Shown here: positions 1 through 8,572 of the stretch, piece by piece
Position numbering within the stretch: the stretch's first letter is position 1
Layout: the number at the start of each line of letters is the position of its first letter
Assembly: GCF_047973035.1 (NCBI RefSeq)
Contig: NZ_JBKEBF010000036.1
Span: 1-64,000, forward strand
DNA: 64,000 bases
Source: Oleidesulfovibrio sp047973035
Lineage (GTDB): Bacteria > Desulfobacterota > Desulfovibrionia > Desulfovibrionales > Desulfovibrionaceae
Direction of reading: 5' to 3'
The notes under the pieces: model-generated
Told to the model about the DNA's origin: nothing
Seen by the model: only the letters and a program-made list of their open reading frames with translations
Databases searched by the model: none
Program-made: the position numbers and the translations under genes

Positions 1-350
1 AGATGAGTGTTTCAAGTTTTATTGGGTACTTGAAAGGAAAGAGTAGCTTAATGTTGTACGACCAATTTGGCGATCTTAAGTTTAAATACCGGAATCGCGA
101 GTTTTGGTGCCGTGGATATTACGTAGATACAGTTGGAAAAAATAAGGCAAAGATACAAGATTACATTAGGCACCAACTTGAGCATGATAAGCTTGGTGAT
201 CAATTATCTCTTCCATATTCTGGAAACCCGTTTACGGGTCGCAAGTAACAAAGATGCAGATGCCAGACGAACGTGCGCCTGCTAGGGCGCTGCTAGTAAG
301 AAAGCCTTATAGGCGCATATGAAGAACCCCCAGCTATGCTGGGGGGTACC
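1..350 (+). mobile_element. Right part of an IS200/IS605-type insertion sequence
   Basis: The window opens inside a Y1-transposase gene. About 80 bases past its stop are two nested features typical of IS200/IS605 right ends. One is a 7-bp inverted repeat (TGCGCCT at 274-280, AGGCGCA at 311-317). The other is a subterminal hairpin with stem CCCCCAGC/GCTGGGGG (327-334 and 338-345) and loop TAT. IS200-family elements lack long terminal inverted repeats and are recognised through such hairpins. The exact end cannot be fixed without the left end or an empty site; about 350 is a guess. Confidence 0.7.
3..248 (+). CDS. tnpA: IS200/IS605 family transposase TnpA, C-terminal part (5' end outside window)
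   Basis: This is the last ~81 residues of a small HUH (Y1) transposase, which moves IS200-type elements as single-stranded DNA through a tyrosine nuclease. Recognition rests on family-typical stretches: GYLKGKSSLM near the N-terminal edge, FWCRGYYVDTVG, which resembles the segment preceding the catalytic-tyrosine helix, and the C-terminal YIRHQLEHDK. The usual length is about 140-150 residues, so roughly 60-70 residues lie upstream. The in-frame ATG at position 3 is therefore probably an internal Met rather than the true start. No tnpB or accessory gene is visible on this side. Intactness cannot be judged. Confidence 0.85.
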   Translation: MSVSSFIGYLKGKSSLMLYDQFGDLKFKYRNREFWCRGYYVDTVGKNKAKIQDYIRHQLEHDKLGDQLSLPYSGNPFTGRK

Positions 351-372
351 TTTTATAGCTTCCAGTAATAAG

Positions 373-1527
373 TTACGCCGTTAGTTTGCCTTTCAGCCAG
401 TCTTGTACGGCTTCTTCAGGCGGGCAGTCCGGAATGCCTGTGACGCAGGTTATCCCTGCTGACTGAAGTTGCTTATCCATGCCGGCTGCAAGGCCGCCTG
501 TAATCAGCACGTTCACACCGTGTTCAGTCAGCCATGCGGGCAACGTAGTGCTGTCTTCCGGTGCGGGCACAGTCTGTTGATTGCTGATTGTTCCCTGTGA
601 AACATCAGCTTCTGCCAGCAGAACGTGTTCACAATATCCTGCATGGCGGCAAAGTTCACCGCCTGCCATGGTTACTGCAACTTTGACGGAACCGGTAACC
701 TCCGGGGTATCGGTGCTGTCGTTGTCAGACAGTGCCAGCACTTCGCGGACCACGTTCATCACTACATTTGCCGCTGCGGAATCCGGCTTTGCCTGTACAA
801 AGACCAGCCCTTTGTCGCCGGAGCGGACAACCTGCGGGTCAAGCGGTACTGCTCCCAGAAACGGAATTTCCATTTCCTGTGCCAGATCTTCGCCGCCACC
901 TTTGCCGAACAGTTCTTCCAGATGTCCGCACTGCGAGCAGGCAATGCCGCTCATGTTTTCCACCAGACCGAGCACGGGATTACCAAGGTCGCGGCAGAAT
1001 GATATTGAACGCCGGACGTCATCAATTGCGACAGCCTGAGGGGTGGTGACAATCAGGCCCTTAGCTTCCGGTCCCAGCAGCTGCATGACGGAAAGCGGCT
1101 CATCGCCGGTGCCGGGGGGGCAGTCTGCAATCAGGTAATCAAGGTCGCCCCAGACCACATCAGACAGCAGCTGCCTGATAAAGCCCATTTTAACGGGGCC
1201 GCGCCAGACTACAGCCTGTTCCATGTCCGGCAGCAGAAAGCCAAGAGACATGACGGAAAGATTGCCGCTCCAGCGTACGGGTTCGATATAGTCTTTTTCG
1301 ATGGTAACGCGGGCGTTATGCAACCCGAGCAGTCTGGGAACGCTGGGACCATGCACGTCCACATCGATCAGCCCCACCCGCTTGCCTGCAAGGGCAAGCC
1401 CCGCAGCCAGATTCACTGCAAAGGTGGATTTGCCTACGCCGCCTTTGCCGGACATGACCACAACCTTATGGCGGATCCGGCGCAGCGTACGCTGCAGGCG
1501 CATTTCTTCCATATTTAGTTCTTGCAT
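373..1527 (-). CDS. MrpORP-type Mrp/NBP35 family P-loop ATPase with C-terminal NifX/NifB-like cofactor-binding domain
   Basis: Cytoplasmic iron-sulfur/metal-cofactor carrier ATPase of 384 residues. The N-terminal Mrp/NBP35 domain carries the deviant Walker A GKGGVGKS at 27-34, DVDVHGPS (switch I), DCPPGTGD, and the cluster-binding pair C197-x2-C200 in IACSQCGH. From about residue 285 it continues into a dinitrogenase iron-molybdenum cofactor (NifX/NifB-type) domain with HAGYCEH and NVLITGGLAAG. This fusion is the layout of MrpORP from Desulfovibrio, which is linked to the orange-protein (ORP) molybdenum-copper cofactor system. No orp genes are visible here. The start ATG follows AGGA by six bases. 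It is probably transcribed separately from hypAB, since a terminator lies between them. Confidence 0.85.
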   Translation of the reverse strand: MQELNMEEMRLQRTLRRIRHKVVVMSGKGGVGKSTFAVNLAAGLALAGKRVGLIDVDVHGPSVPRLLGLHNARVTIEKDYIEPVRWSGNLSVMSLGFLLPDMEQAVVWRGPVKMGFIRQLLSDVVWGDLDYLIADCPPGTGDEPLSVMQLLGPEAKGLIVTTPQAVAIDDVRRSISFCRDLGNPVLGLVENMSGIACSQCGHLEELFGKGGGEDLAQEMEIPFLGAVPLDPQVVRSGDKGLVFVQAKPDSAAANVVMNVVREVLALSDNDSTDTPEVTGSVKVAVTMAGGELCRHAGYCEHVLLAEADVSQGTISNQQTVPAPEDSTTLPAWLTEHGVNVLITGGLAAGMDKQLQSAGITCVTGIPDCPPEEAVQDWLKGKLTA

Positions 1528-1637
1528 ATTCTATCCTGATATTAAGCCTGAAAGGCCGTGGGAATTGTTGTATGAAGGCTTCTGCAGCCGTGATGGACGA
1601 ATTGCAGATGGTGCCGCAGCTTCGTGTGGTAGACAAC

Positions 1638-1677
1638 AAAAAAGTGCCCGCAGGCATTTTAACGCTTTGCGGGCACT
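1638..1677 (-). terminator. Rho-independent terminator after hypB
   Basis: On the minus strand a 10-bp stem (AGTGCCCGCA at 1643-1652, TGCGGGCACT at 1668-1677) is followed by a run of six T. It sits just past the hypB stop and separates hypAB from the MrpORP gene. Confidence 0.85.
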
Positions 1678-1691
1678 GGAAAGTTGCTCAG

Positions 1692-2351
1692 TTAGCTGCT
1701 TTTTTTGGCTTTTACCGCTTCGCGAATCCAGTCATACCAGTTTTCCAGTCCCTCGCCGGAACGGCAGGAAACAGGCAGGAATTTAAGTTCCTTATTAAGA
1801 TGTGTCGCAAAACGGTGGGCGCGGTCTACGTCAAAATCGACATAGGGCAAAAGGTCTGTCTTGTTCAGCACCATTGCTGCAGAAAGGTTGAACAGCAGCG
1901 GGTATTTTTCCGGCTTGTCGTCGCCTTCCGTAACGCTGAGCAAGGCGACTTTAAAATCTTCGCCGCAGTCAAATTCCACAGGGCACACAAGGTTGCCTAC
2001 GTTTTCGATAAAAAGAATGTCTGTGGCGTTCAGATCAAAATGACTTACAGCGTCCAGAACCATGGCGCTGTTCAGGTGGCAGCCGCCGTCGGTATTAATC
2101 TGAACAGCTTTTGCGCCGGTTGCGGCAACGCGCTTCGCATCGTTGGAGGTTTGCAGGTCGCCTTCTACAACGGCCATGACAAATTCGTCTTTCAGGTCGG
2201 TCAGAGTGCGTTCCAGCAGGCTTGTCTTGCCTGCACCGGGAGAGCTGATGAGGTTAAGTACCAACAGGTCGCTTTCTGCAAACAGTTTGCGCAACTCGGC
2301 GGCGGTTTGTTCGTTTGCTTCCAGAATGTTGCGGATTACAGGGATTTCCAT
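1692..2351 (-). CDS. hypB: Hydrogenase nickel incorporation GTPase HypB
   Basis: HypB is the SIMIBI-class GTPase that, with HypA, delivers nickel to the large subunit of [NiFe]-hydrogenase. The 219-residue protein shows the P-loop SSPGAGKTS (36-44), the inter-subunit metal site C91-H92 and C123 (GGCHLNS, NLVCPVEF), and the G4 guanine motif NKTD. It lacks the N-terminal CxxCGC motif and the histidine-rich nickel-storage stretch found in some HypB proteins, so it is the short form. It starts 9 bases after the hypA stop, so the two are one operon. The hydrogenase structural genes are not in the window. Confidence 0.95.
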   Translation of the reverse strand: MEIPVIRNILEANEQTAAELRKLFAESDLLVLNLISSPGAGKTSLLERTLTDLKDEFVMAVVEGDLQTSNDAKRVAATGAKAVQINTDGGCHLNSAMVLDAVSHFDLNATDILFIENVGNLVCPVEFDCGEDFKVALLSVTEGDDKPEKYPLLFNLSAAMVLNKTDLLPYVDFDVDRAHRFATHLNKELKFLPVSCRSGEGLENWYDWIREAVKAKKSS

Positions 2352-2360
2352 ACCAGTTCC

Positions 2361-2714
2361 TTATTCTGCTTCGATGTGATCGACGAACAGTTCACGCCCC
2401 GTGAGCACTTCGTGTGCAAATTCGCGTCCGCACTTGGGGCAGGGCATGTACACAATGTCGTCATGTTCGGGTGTGAACTCGTTACCGCACCCGCCGCACG
2501 CAACGGTCAGAGGTACCTCTACCAGTTCAAGCCGTGCGCCTTGCAGGCCGGCTTCCATAGAAGTTGCCTCAAAACCCATTTGCAGGGCTTCGGGTACGAT
2601 ATTTGTCAGCCTGCCGTAGCGTACCCGTACCATGAGCAGACGGGTGGCGCCATGTTTGGCCATTTCCTCCTTGACGATGCCTATAAGGCTAGCGGCGATA
2701 GACATTTCATGCAT
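2361..2714 (-). CDS. hypA: Hydrogenase maturation nickel metallochaperone HypA
   Basis: HypA binds nickel through its N-terminal Met-His-Glu and passes it to HypB and the [NiFe]-hydrogenase precursor. The 117-residue product begins MHEMSIA, which decides the start: an upstream in-frame ATG would add 21 unrelated residues and bury His2. The structural zinc site is C73-x2-C76 and C92-x2-C95 (CGGC, CPKC). The ribosome-binding site is weak, and Met4 could also serve as a start but would remove the nickel ligand. It is the first gene of the hypA-hypB pair. Confidence 0.93.
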   Translation of the reverse strand: MHEMSIAASLIGIVKEEMAKHGATRLLMVRVRYGRLTNIVPEALQMGFEATSMEAGLQGARLELVEVPLTVACGGCGNEFTPEHDDIVYMPCPKCGREFAHEVLTGRELFVDHIEAE

Positions 2715-2908
2715 GCATGTTACGTAAATGAAAAGAAACACGGCGTAAAGTGGGGTTATGATATTCAGGGTTTGCATGCTGAGCGATGTTGCGTGTATGG
2801 TTAAGCGCGATGAAACAAGTAGCCATGCGCTTTTCGTTACGGGTGTGGTTTGCCGGTGGCGTGACGTACCGGATATGCAGCAAAAAATTGTAGACCAAGG
2901 ACGGTACC

Positions 2909-3682
2909 GTGAGGCTCGATAATTATCTGGGAGTGTACTCTACAGTTGAAAGTGCCCCGTTTTCTGCAGGCAGGCCTGGCAAACCCGCGTCACGCAAGCG
3001 CTATTGGAGTGTCTGGGAGAACGATGCCCGATCCGTCACAATACAGGCACTTACCGGTAGTCTGGAAGCCGATGGCGAACCTCGAGTGATTGCCCGTTCC
3101 GAGCTGGAAGGTCGCTATATGCACGAGCCGGGCCTTACTGCCATGTTGCCGGAGCAAGGGGGCTTCAGCTCTGAGTCTCAGCTTAAGGCCGAAGTTGATG
3201 ACGATGATTCTCCTTTTGTCGGTCCTTCTGCCGCGCCGGAGATAATCGATGATAAGAAGCCGGCCAAGCTTGATCTCGATGACGGCCTGCTTGAATACGC
3301 AGAGGAAACAGAAAATGCCGCCCGTATGGACTTTGCATTTGCACTGACGTATTTGCGCAGGGGTGATAAAGAAAGAGCTGTGGAACTGTTTAAAAGCCTT
3401 GCGGCTGCTGATGAGCGTTATGTGCCCCAGCATCGTCATATGTTTACAGACTTTGGCATCAATCTTCGCAAAAGCGGATTGCCCGAGATTGCAATTTTGC
3501 ATCATGAACGTGCGTTGCAGTTGACTCCTGCTGACGACCATATTCATTTCAATATTGCCAGAGCGCATTATGATATGGGAGATATGCAGAGCGCATTGCA
3601 CCATATAGAAGCGTCGCTGCAGTTGAACCCGCAGCTTAAAGCTTCTCAGCGTTTTAAAAAGCATATTTTAACTAAACGATAA
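2909..3682 (+). CDS. Tetratricopeptide-repeat protein
   Basis: A 257-residue protein starting at GTG behind AAGG. The first ~90 residues have no recognised domain. Residues ~95-130 are acidic and linker-like. From about 140 to the end there are TPR-like helix pairs (FALTYLRRGDKERAVELFKSL, then AILHHERALQLTPADDHIHFNIARAHYDMGDMQSALHHIEASLQLNP, described here as overlapping pieces of one array). TPR arrays bind partner proteins. No signal peptide or membrane segment is seen, so it is probably cytoplasmic. The next gene starts 40 bases later on the same strand and may be co-transcribed. The partner and role are unknown. Confidence 0.75.
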   Translation: MRLDNYLGVYSTVESAPFSAGRPGKPASRKRYWSVWENDARSVTIQALTGSLEADGEPRVIARSELEGRYMHEPGLTAMLPEQGGFSSESQLKAEVDDDDSPFVGPSAAPEIIDDKKPAKLDLDDGLLEYAEETENAARMDFAFALTYLRRGDKERAVELFKSLAAADERYVPQHRHMFTDFGINLRKSGLPEIAILHHERALQLTPADDHIHFNIARAHYDMGDMQSALHHIEASLQLNPQLKASQRFKKHILTKR

Positions 3683-3721
3683 AACAGGCCGCCAGGCCAT
3701 ATTTCCATCGGAGTACCAGTT

Positions 3722-4534
3722 ATGAACCGTATTATTGCCATGCTCATTCTGGGGGTGCTGCTCACCGCCATGGTGCTTATTGTGGCAAACTATATGTCGC
3801 GCCCCGACATGCCCGAAAATTATGTGCAGGAAGCACCTGTTCCCTCGCAGGCTATTCCTGCACCGCAGGAAGAAGCAAAACCGGAAGAAAGTGACTTGCG
3901 CAGCATGTTGCAAAAGCCTGTTCCTGCTCCGCAGGAAGCTCCCGAAGCAGTTGACGGCGGGCTACCTCAGCCCGAACCTGTTGCTCCCGGCGCAGGACAA
4001 GACTCGACGCAGCAGAATGCCAGTGTCCCTGTACCGCCTGTTGTTACCCAACCTGTTCCGGAAATGGGTAAGCAGCCTGAAAAGCAGCCCGAGCCTGTAC
4101 AGATGCCTGTGGAAAAAGCGCCTGAAGAAGTGGCAGCTAAAAATGCCGAAGCAGAAAAGCCTGTCGCTCCTCCTGTGTCCAAACCTGCACCTGAAGCGGG
4201 CAAAAAAGTGCAGAAGCCCGCAACCTCCGGCGTACTGGTCATGGAGGCTGCAGGGTTCCGTTTTGACGGTAGCAAGCTGATTTTTTATGTTAAAGGTTCA
4301 AACTCCTTCACACACAAAATGTTTACGCTGGCAAAGCCTGACAGACTGGTTGTAGATGTTAAGGGTGCGTGGAAAGGCGTAAAAACTCCCGCCACGCCCT
4401 CAAACCGTATTGTTAAGGCAACCAGATCCGGCGTGTATAAGGAGTATGTCCGCTTTGTTCTCGATCTGAAGACTCCGCTGTCTTCTTACTCTGCAAAAAT
4501 GCAGGGAAATGAGCTTGTAATTATTATGAATTAG
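3722..4534 (+). CDS. Single-pass membrane protein with Pro/Glu-rich linker and C-terminal AMIN domain
   Basis: A 270-residue protein. Residues ~4-24 form one N-terminal membrane segment (IIAMLILGVLLTAMVLIVAN), followed by a long Pro/Glu/Ala/Lys-rich periplasmic linker (~35-170). The C-terminal ~95 residues resemble an AMIN domain, with the pattern FRFDGSKLIFYVKG...RLVVDVKG...VRFVLDL. AMIN domains attach periplasmic amidases and secretin-associated proteins to peptidoglycan. No catalytic domain is attached, so it probably links membrane to cell wall. A GGAG lies upstream of the ATG. A strong terminator follows. Confidence 0.75.
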   Translation: MNRIIAMLILGVLLTAMVLIVANYMSRPDMPENYVQEAPVPSQAIPAPQEEAKPEESDLRSMLQKPVPAPQEAPEAVDGGLPQPEPVAPGAGQDSTQQNASVPVPPVVTQPVPEMGKQPEKQPEPVQMPVEKAPEEVAAKNAEAEKPVAPPVSKPAPEAGKKVQKPATSGVLVMEAAGFRFDGSKLIFYVKGSNSFTHKMFTLAKPDRLVVDVKGAWKGVKTPATPSNRIVKATRSGVYKEYVRFVLDLKTPLSSYSAKMQGNELVIIMN

Positions 4535-4570
4535 CTCTGTTGATTGTTTTTTGAGAGCATAAGCAGACAA

Positions 4571-4606
4571 GCACCTGCACACTTTTTGTTGTGCAGGTGC
4601 TTTTTT
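4571..4606 (+). terminator. Rho-independent terminator after the AMIN-domain gene
   Basis: Stem GCACCTGCAC (4571-4580) / GTGCAGGTGC (4591-4600) with a 10-nt loop, followed by TTTTTT. Confidence 0.92.
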
Positions 4607-4762
4607 GTTATTTTTACTTAGAGTTATGCTGTGGAAGTTTTGAAAATGTAGAATTTTATACATTGCTATTTGCAAAGTGAAGCTGATTAGATTATAACTA
4701 TGAGTAATTGTTACTATTTGCAATCTAATAGAGGTAAAGTGTTTTGCGTCTCAGGGGGCCTT

Positions 4763-5425
4763 ATGACGTTGCAGGAAAAACTGAATGCTCTGAATGGAAA
4801 GTTGGAGAGTGAACTTCCGGCCGAAATTATAGCGGTAATGGGGGCTGCTACTGTGGAAATTCGTTTGTCGGATATTCAGCGTAATGCGTTAAAAATGGGT
4901 GATACCGCGCCGTTATTCGGGTTGAAAGACATGAACGGCGAGGTGGTTAACCTTGTGGATAAACTTTTTGAGGGGCCGCTGCTGATCAGTTTTTTCCGTG
5001 GCAACTGGTGTCCGTATTGTATCGAAGAATTGCGGGCTCTTAACCGCTATTACTCTCTGGTGCATGATGCGGGTGCTTCAATTGTCGGGATAACGTCGCA
5101 GCAGCCGAGGTTTAACCAGAAACTTGCTAAAGACGAAGGCATACAGTTCGATCTGCTTACGGATGTTGCCTGTAAGCTCATGAAAGGGTTTGGCATTGTG
5201 TACCAGCTTCCAACTGCCATTAAACGACTTTACGGACATTTTGGCATTGATCTGGAACGCTATAATGGAGCATCGGGCTGGCACCTGCCTCTTACCTCAA
5301 GATTTGTCATAGGCAGCGATGCAAAAATTCTGTGCGCCCATATTGATATAGACTACAGCGAACGCACAGAGCCCAAGCATACTATCGATGTTTTGTTGAA
5401 AGCGCTGAGGACTAAGCGGAACTAA
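4763..5425 (+). CDS. Peroxiredoxin-like (AhpC/TSA, thioredoxin-fold) protein
   Basis: A 220-residue thioredoxin-fold protein of the AhpC/TSA superfamily. The active-site region is FFRGNWCPYC with C83 and C86, as in peroxiredoxin-like Prx-like2/DUF899-type proteins; classical Prx use PxxxT(x)xC. It probably reduces peroxides or disulfides in the cytoplasm, since no signal peptide is seen. The chosen start has AGGGGG four bases upstream. An earlier in-frame ATG at 4700 lacks a ribosome-binding site. The N-terminal ~40 residues form an amphipathic helix of the type seen in this subgroup. It is monocistronic and ends toward the convergent copZ. Confidence 0.8.
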   Translation: MTLQEKLNALNGKLESELPAEIIAVMGAATVEIRLSDIQRNALKMGDTAPLFGLKDMNGEVVNLVDKLFEGPLLISFFRGNWCPYCIEELRALNRYYSLVHDAGASIVGITSQQPRFNQKLAKDEGIQFDLLTDVACKLMKGFGIVYQLPTAIKRLYGHFGIDLERYNGASGWHLPLTSRFVIGSDAKILCAHIDIDYSERTEPKHTIDVLLKALRTKRN

Positions 5426-5477
5426 GCTGTAAATGGGGTTACGCGCACAACAACGCCGTGAGCACGAAAAAGAGAGT

Positions 5478-5528
5478 ATATAATGATGCCCCGACAGTGT
5501 TACTGATACTGTCGGGGCATCATTATAT
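5478..5528. repeat. Perfect 21-bp-arm palindrome between convergent genes
   Basis: The left arm 5478-5498 and right arm 5508-5528 are perfect reverse complements (core GATGCCCCGACAGT / ACTGTCGGGGCATC) around a 9-nt loop. It lies between the convergent peroxiredoxin-like gene and copZ. On the minus strand it is followed by CTCTTTTTCG, so a bidirectional terminator is likely. The A/T-rich foot and perfect 21-bp match are longer than needed for termination, so a small repeat element is also possible. Confidence 0.85.
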
Positions 5529-5577
5529 CTGGTTGGCAGAGGTTTCACTAAAGTTGTGCTGCCGGAGAAGCTGCCAG

Positions 5578-5784
5578 CTACTCTGCGTCAAAACCGATTT
5601 TTACGATAGCATTTTTGATGACCTGAGTGTCCACAGGGGAGGTGGCGTTCGCATCTTCCCAGCTTGCTTCACCCTTTTCCAAGTCCACGTTCACATTTTT
5701 CAGGCCCTCGATGGAAGAAAGCGCATTAGTGACGGAGGTTTTGCAATGGTTGCAGGACATTCCTTTTACTTTGACTTTAGGCAT
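5578..5784 (-). CDS. copZ: Copper chaperone, heavy-metal-associated (HMA) domain protein
   Basis: A single HMA domain of 68 residues with the metal-binding loop GMSCNHC (C11 and C14) and the beta-alpha-beta-beta-alpha-beta pattern ending in IKNAIVKIGFDAE. CopZ-type chaperones carry Cu(I) in the cytoplasm and hand it to the copper-exporting ATPase. The ATG has AGGAGG six bases upstream. It is divergent from copA, with about 150 bases between them, which suggests joint copper-responsive control. A mercury-binding MerP-like role is less likely because there is no signal peptide. Confidence 0.9.
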   Translation of the reverse strand: MPKVKVKGMSCNHCKTSVTNALSSIEGLKNVNVDLEKGEASWEDANATSPVDTQVIKNAIVKIGFDAE

Positions 5785-5803
5785 AACGCCTCCTGTGGGT
5801 TGC

Positions 5804-5832
5804 CTGTCGCAAATGTGATTAAATGGCGACAG
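5804..5832. promoter_or_regulatory. Inverted repeat in the copZ-copA intergenic region, candidate operator
   Basis: CTGTCGC (5804-5810) and GCGACAG (5826-5832) form a 7-bp inverted repeat around 15 bases, 20 bases upstream of the copZ start on the divergent region. A metal-responsive repressor or MerR-type site is conceivable, but no regulator gene is adjacent. Confidence 0.3.
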
Positions 5833-5938
5833 TAGTACTGGAAAAACATGCTGCGACTAATTGTTAGCATCGATATTTGCTTTTGCGTTCAGAATGAGTA
5901 TGGTATTTTGAGAATTGATGTCAACAAGGAGATAGCTC

Positions 5939-8551
5939 ATGACCGACGCACATAAATTATCTTCAGTTTCACATGCGGGCACTTCTTCATCAAGTGAAAT
6001 CCCGAAAGCTGACGCTATCACGATCAGTCAGATACGTATGCCTGTGAAGGGCATGACGTGCGCGGTATGCGCAGGGCGTATTGAAAAGGTTGTGGGCGCG
6101 ATGCCCGGCGTACAGTCTGTGAGCGTTAATCTTGCTTCTGAAATTATGGATGTTCGCTGGAGTCCGGATGCTCTTGATCTTGGGGAGATAACCAGACAGG
6201 TCGGCGAGTTGGGGTTTGAAGCCGTTGCTCCGGCAATGGAAGAAGAGCAGGAGTCTGTTCTTCGCTTTTCTATCGGCGGAATGACGTGCGCTGTCTGCTC
6301 CGGACGTATTGAACGTGTTGTCGGCGGGATGGAAGGTGTAGAGTCGGCAACAGTAAGCCTGCCCGGCGAAAGTGCCACTATTGTACCCGTGGCTGGGGTA
6401 GCACACCGTGAGCTAGTTGAGCAGATTATAGCCAGAATTACCGAACTCGGGTTTACCGCTGAATATGTTAAGCCTGAGGCCGCGGATGATGCTCATGCCA
6501 TGTGGGAAAAACAGAAAGAAGAAAGTCTGGCCAGACTTGCAGAGATGCGGGCCAGATTGATTCCGGCTTTTTGTTTTGCTTTGCCGCTTTTTATTATTTC
6601 GATGGGTGAAATGGTCGGTTTGCCCATGCCTTCATGGCTTTCTCCGCACTCCGCGCCTGTTAATTTCGCTTTGGTTCAGCTGGCGCTGGTTTTACCTGTT
6701 ATGTGGTCGGGGCGTCACTTCTATCGTATCGGCATCAAAAATCTGATCAATGGCGGGCCGAATATGGACTCGCTGATTGCGGTGGGTACCGGCGCAGCTT
6801 TTATATACAGCTTGTGGAATACCATCGAAATCGTGCTTGGCGTAGATGTGATGCAGCGGGTGATGGATTTGTATTATGAATCTGCTGCTGTGATTATTGC
6901 TTTGATTTCGCTAGGTAAATATTTCGAAGTCCGCTCACGGGTGCGCACATCTGATGCGATTCGTGGTTTGATGGAGCTTACGCCTGATACGGCGCTGCTT
7001 GTCACGCCCGAGGGGAACAAGCATGTTCCCGTGGCGGAAGTGCACCGCGGTGATGTTCTGCTGGTACGCCCCGGCGACAGAATCCCTGTTGACGGCAGAG
7101 TGGCAAGTGGCTCTTCCAGCGTGGATGAGTCCATGCTGACAGGCGAAAGTATGCCTGTGACCAAGGGTGAAGGCGACAACGTTGCAGGAGGGACCATTAA
7201 CGGTGCGGGAACCTTTACCATGCGTGCAGAACGTGTGGGGGCAGATACCGTTCTGGCCCGGATTATCCGTCTGGTGCAGGATGCACAAGGTTCTAAAGCC
7301 CCCATTGCAAACCTTGCAGACAGGGTTTCGCTATATTTTGTTCCTGTCGTTATGGTGCTGGCCGTCGCTTCCGGCTTAGCGTGGTATGTATTCAGTGATG
7401 CCGGTTTTGCTTTTTCGCTACGTATTTTCATTGCTGTGCTCGTTATCGCCTGTCCTTGCGCCATGGGACTTGCAACTCCCACTTCAATAATGGTGGGAAC
7501 CGGTAGAGGCGCGCAACTTGGCGTTCTGATAAAAAGCGGTACCGCTCTGGAAGCTGCGGGCAGAGTTCAGGCGCTTGTTTTTGATAAAACAGGAACACTT
7601 ACAGAAGGTAAGCCGGTTCTGGAAGATATCACTTTGACAGGCACGGGAGATGCGGATGCCGCAATGCTTGTACAGCTTGCTGCCTCTCTTGAGGCTGTTT
7701 CGGAGCATCCGCTTGCTGCGGCAATAGTAGAGGGTGCCCGCAGGCGTGAACTGGCGCTTTTACCCGTTGAAAACGTAACTGTTACACCAGGCCGCGGGCT
7801 CCAGGGCGATGTGCTTGCGCCCGGAAAAGAGCAGAGAGTAGCCATCGGCAACCTTGCCTATATGCGTGAAAGTCGAGCGCAGGCTGAATGGGCAACGGTT
7901 GAAGCTGTAATGCAGCAATATGCCGAGCAGGGTAAAACGCCGCTTCTGCTTTCAGTAGAAGGTGCTGTTGCTGGCGTCCTTGCGGTAGCTGATCCTTTAA
8001 AAGAAAATGCACCTTCTGTGGTCAGCAGGCTTAAAGACATGGGGATTCATGTGGTTATGCTGACGGGCGATAACGTAACTACAGCCCGCGCGGTAGCTGC
8101 CAGAACAGGCATTGATGAAGTGGTTGCCGAGGTTATGCCTGATGAAAAAGACAGTAAAGTAGCTGCGCTGCAGGAGCAGGGATACACTGTGGGCATGGTC
8201 GGGGACGGTATTAATGATGCTCCGGCACTGGCTCGGGCTGATGTGGGAATTGCCATGGGTACCGGCATTGATGTTGCCGTTGAGGCTGGCGATGTTGTGC
8301 TGATGAAAGGGGATCTGGAAGGCGTGCTTACAGCGCTGGCACTTTCCCGTGCTACAGTGCGTAATATCAAGCAGAACCTTTTCTGGGCATTTGGCTACAA
8401 CGTGCTGGGTATTCCTGTGGCTATGGGACTGCTTTACGCCGTGTTTAATGGCCCGACTTTGTCTCCCATGCTTGCAGGTGCAGCTATGGCCATGAGCTCT
8501 GTTTCCGTTGTCAGTAACGCTTTGAGGTTGCGCTTCTTTAACATTAAGTAA
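5939..8551 (+). CDS. copA: Copper-translocating P1B-type ATPase
   Basis: Inner-membrane Cu(I) exporter of 870 residues. Two N-terminal HMA domains carry GMTCAVC (C41/C44, and again near 117/120). Then come transmembrane helices, the actuator TGES (401-404), the transport-site CPC (505-507) in the sixth helix, the phosphorylation site DKTGT (D549), a SEHPLA motif in the nucleotide-binding domain, GDGIND (755-760) and two final helices. CPC plus the YN and MxxSS motifs in the last helices fit the CopA subgroup. AAGGAG precedes the ATG. It is divergent from copZ. The extreme N-terminus is Ser/Thr-rich and poorly conserved. Confidence 0.95.
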   Translation: MTDAHKLSSVSHAGTSSSSEIPKADAITISQIRMPVKGMTCAVCAGRIEKVVGAMPGVQSVSVNLASEIMDVRWSPDALDLGEITRQVGELGFEAVAPAMEEEQESVLRFSIGGMTCAVCSGRIERVVGGMEGVESATVSLPGESATIVPVAGVAHRELVEQIIARITELGFTAEYVKPEAADDAHAMWEKQKEESLARLAEMRARLIPAFCFALPLFIISMGEMVGLPMPSWLSPHSAPVNFALVQLALVLPVMWSGRHFYRIGIKNLINGGPNMDSLIAVGTGAAFIYSLWNTIEIVLGVDVMQRVMDLYYESAAVIIALISLGKYFEVRSRVRTSDAIRGLMELTPDTALLVTPEGNKHVPVAEVHRGDVLLVRPGDRIPVDGRVASGSSSVDESMLTGESMPVTKGEGDNVAGGTINGAGTFTMRAERVGADTVLARIIRLVQDAQGSKAPIANLADRVSLYFVPVVMVLAVASGLAWYVFSDAGFAFSLRIFIAVLVIACPCAMGLATPTSIMVGTGRGAQLGVLIKSGTALEAAGRVQALVFDKTGTLTEGKPVLEDITLTGTGDADAAMLVQLAASLEAVSEHPLAAAIVEGARRRELALLPVENVTVTPGRGLQGDVLAPGKEQRVAIGNLAYMRESRAQAEWATVEAVMQQYAEQGKTPLLLSVEGAVAGVLAVADPLKENAPSVVSRLKDMGIHVVMLTGDNVTTARAVAARTGIDEVVAEVMPDEKDSKVAALQEQGYTVGMVGDGINDAPALARADVGIAMGTGIDVAVEAGDVVLMKGDLEGVLTALALSRATVRNIKQNLFWAFGYNVLGIPVAMGLLYAVFNGPTLSPMLAGAAMAMSSVSVVSNALRLRFFNIK

Positions 8552-8572
8552 GTCACACGGCTTCGGTTTATT

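Noticed and set aside
1572..2804. 410-residue plus-strand reading across hypA and hypB
   Set aside because: It is antisense to two clear genes, has no ribosome-binding site or recognisable domain, and crosses the terminator at 1638-1677.
5297..5835. Readings on both strands that share the same peptide around 5478-5528
   Set aside because: The shared peptide arises because both pass through the perfect palindrome; they are not genes.
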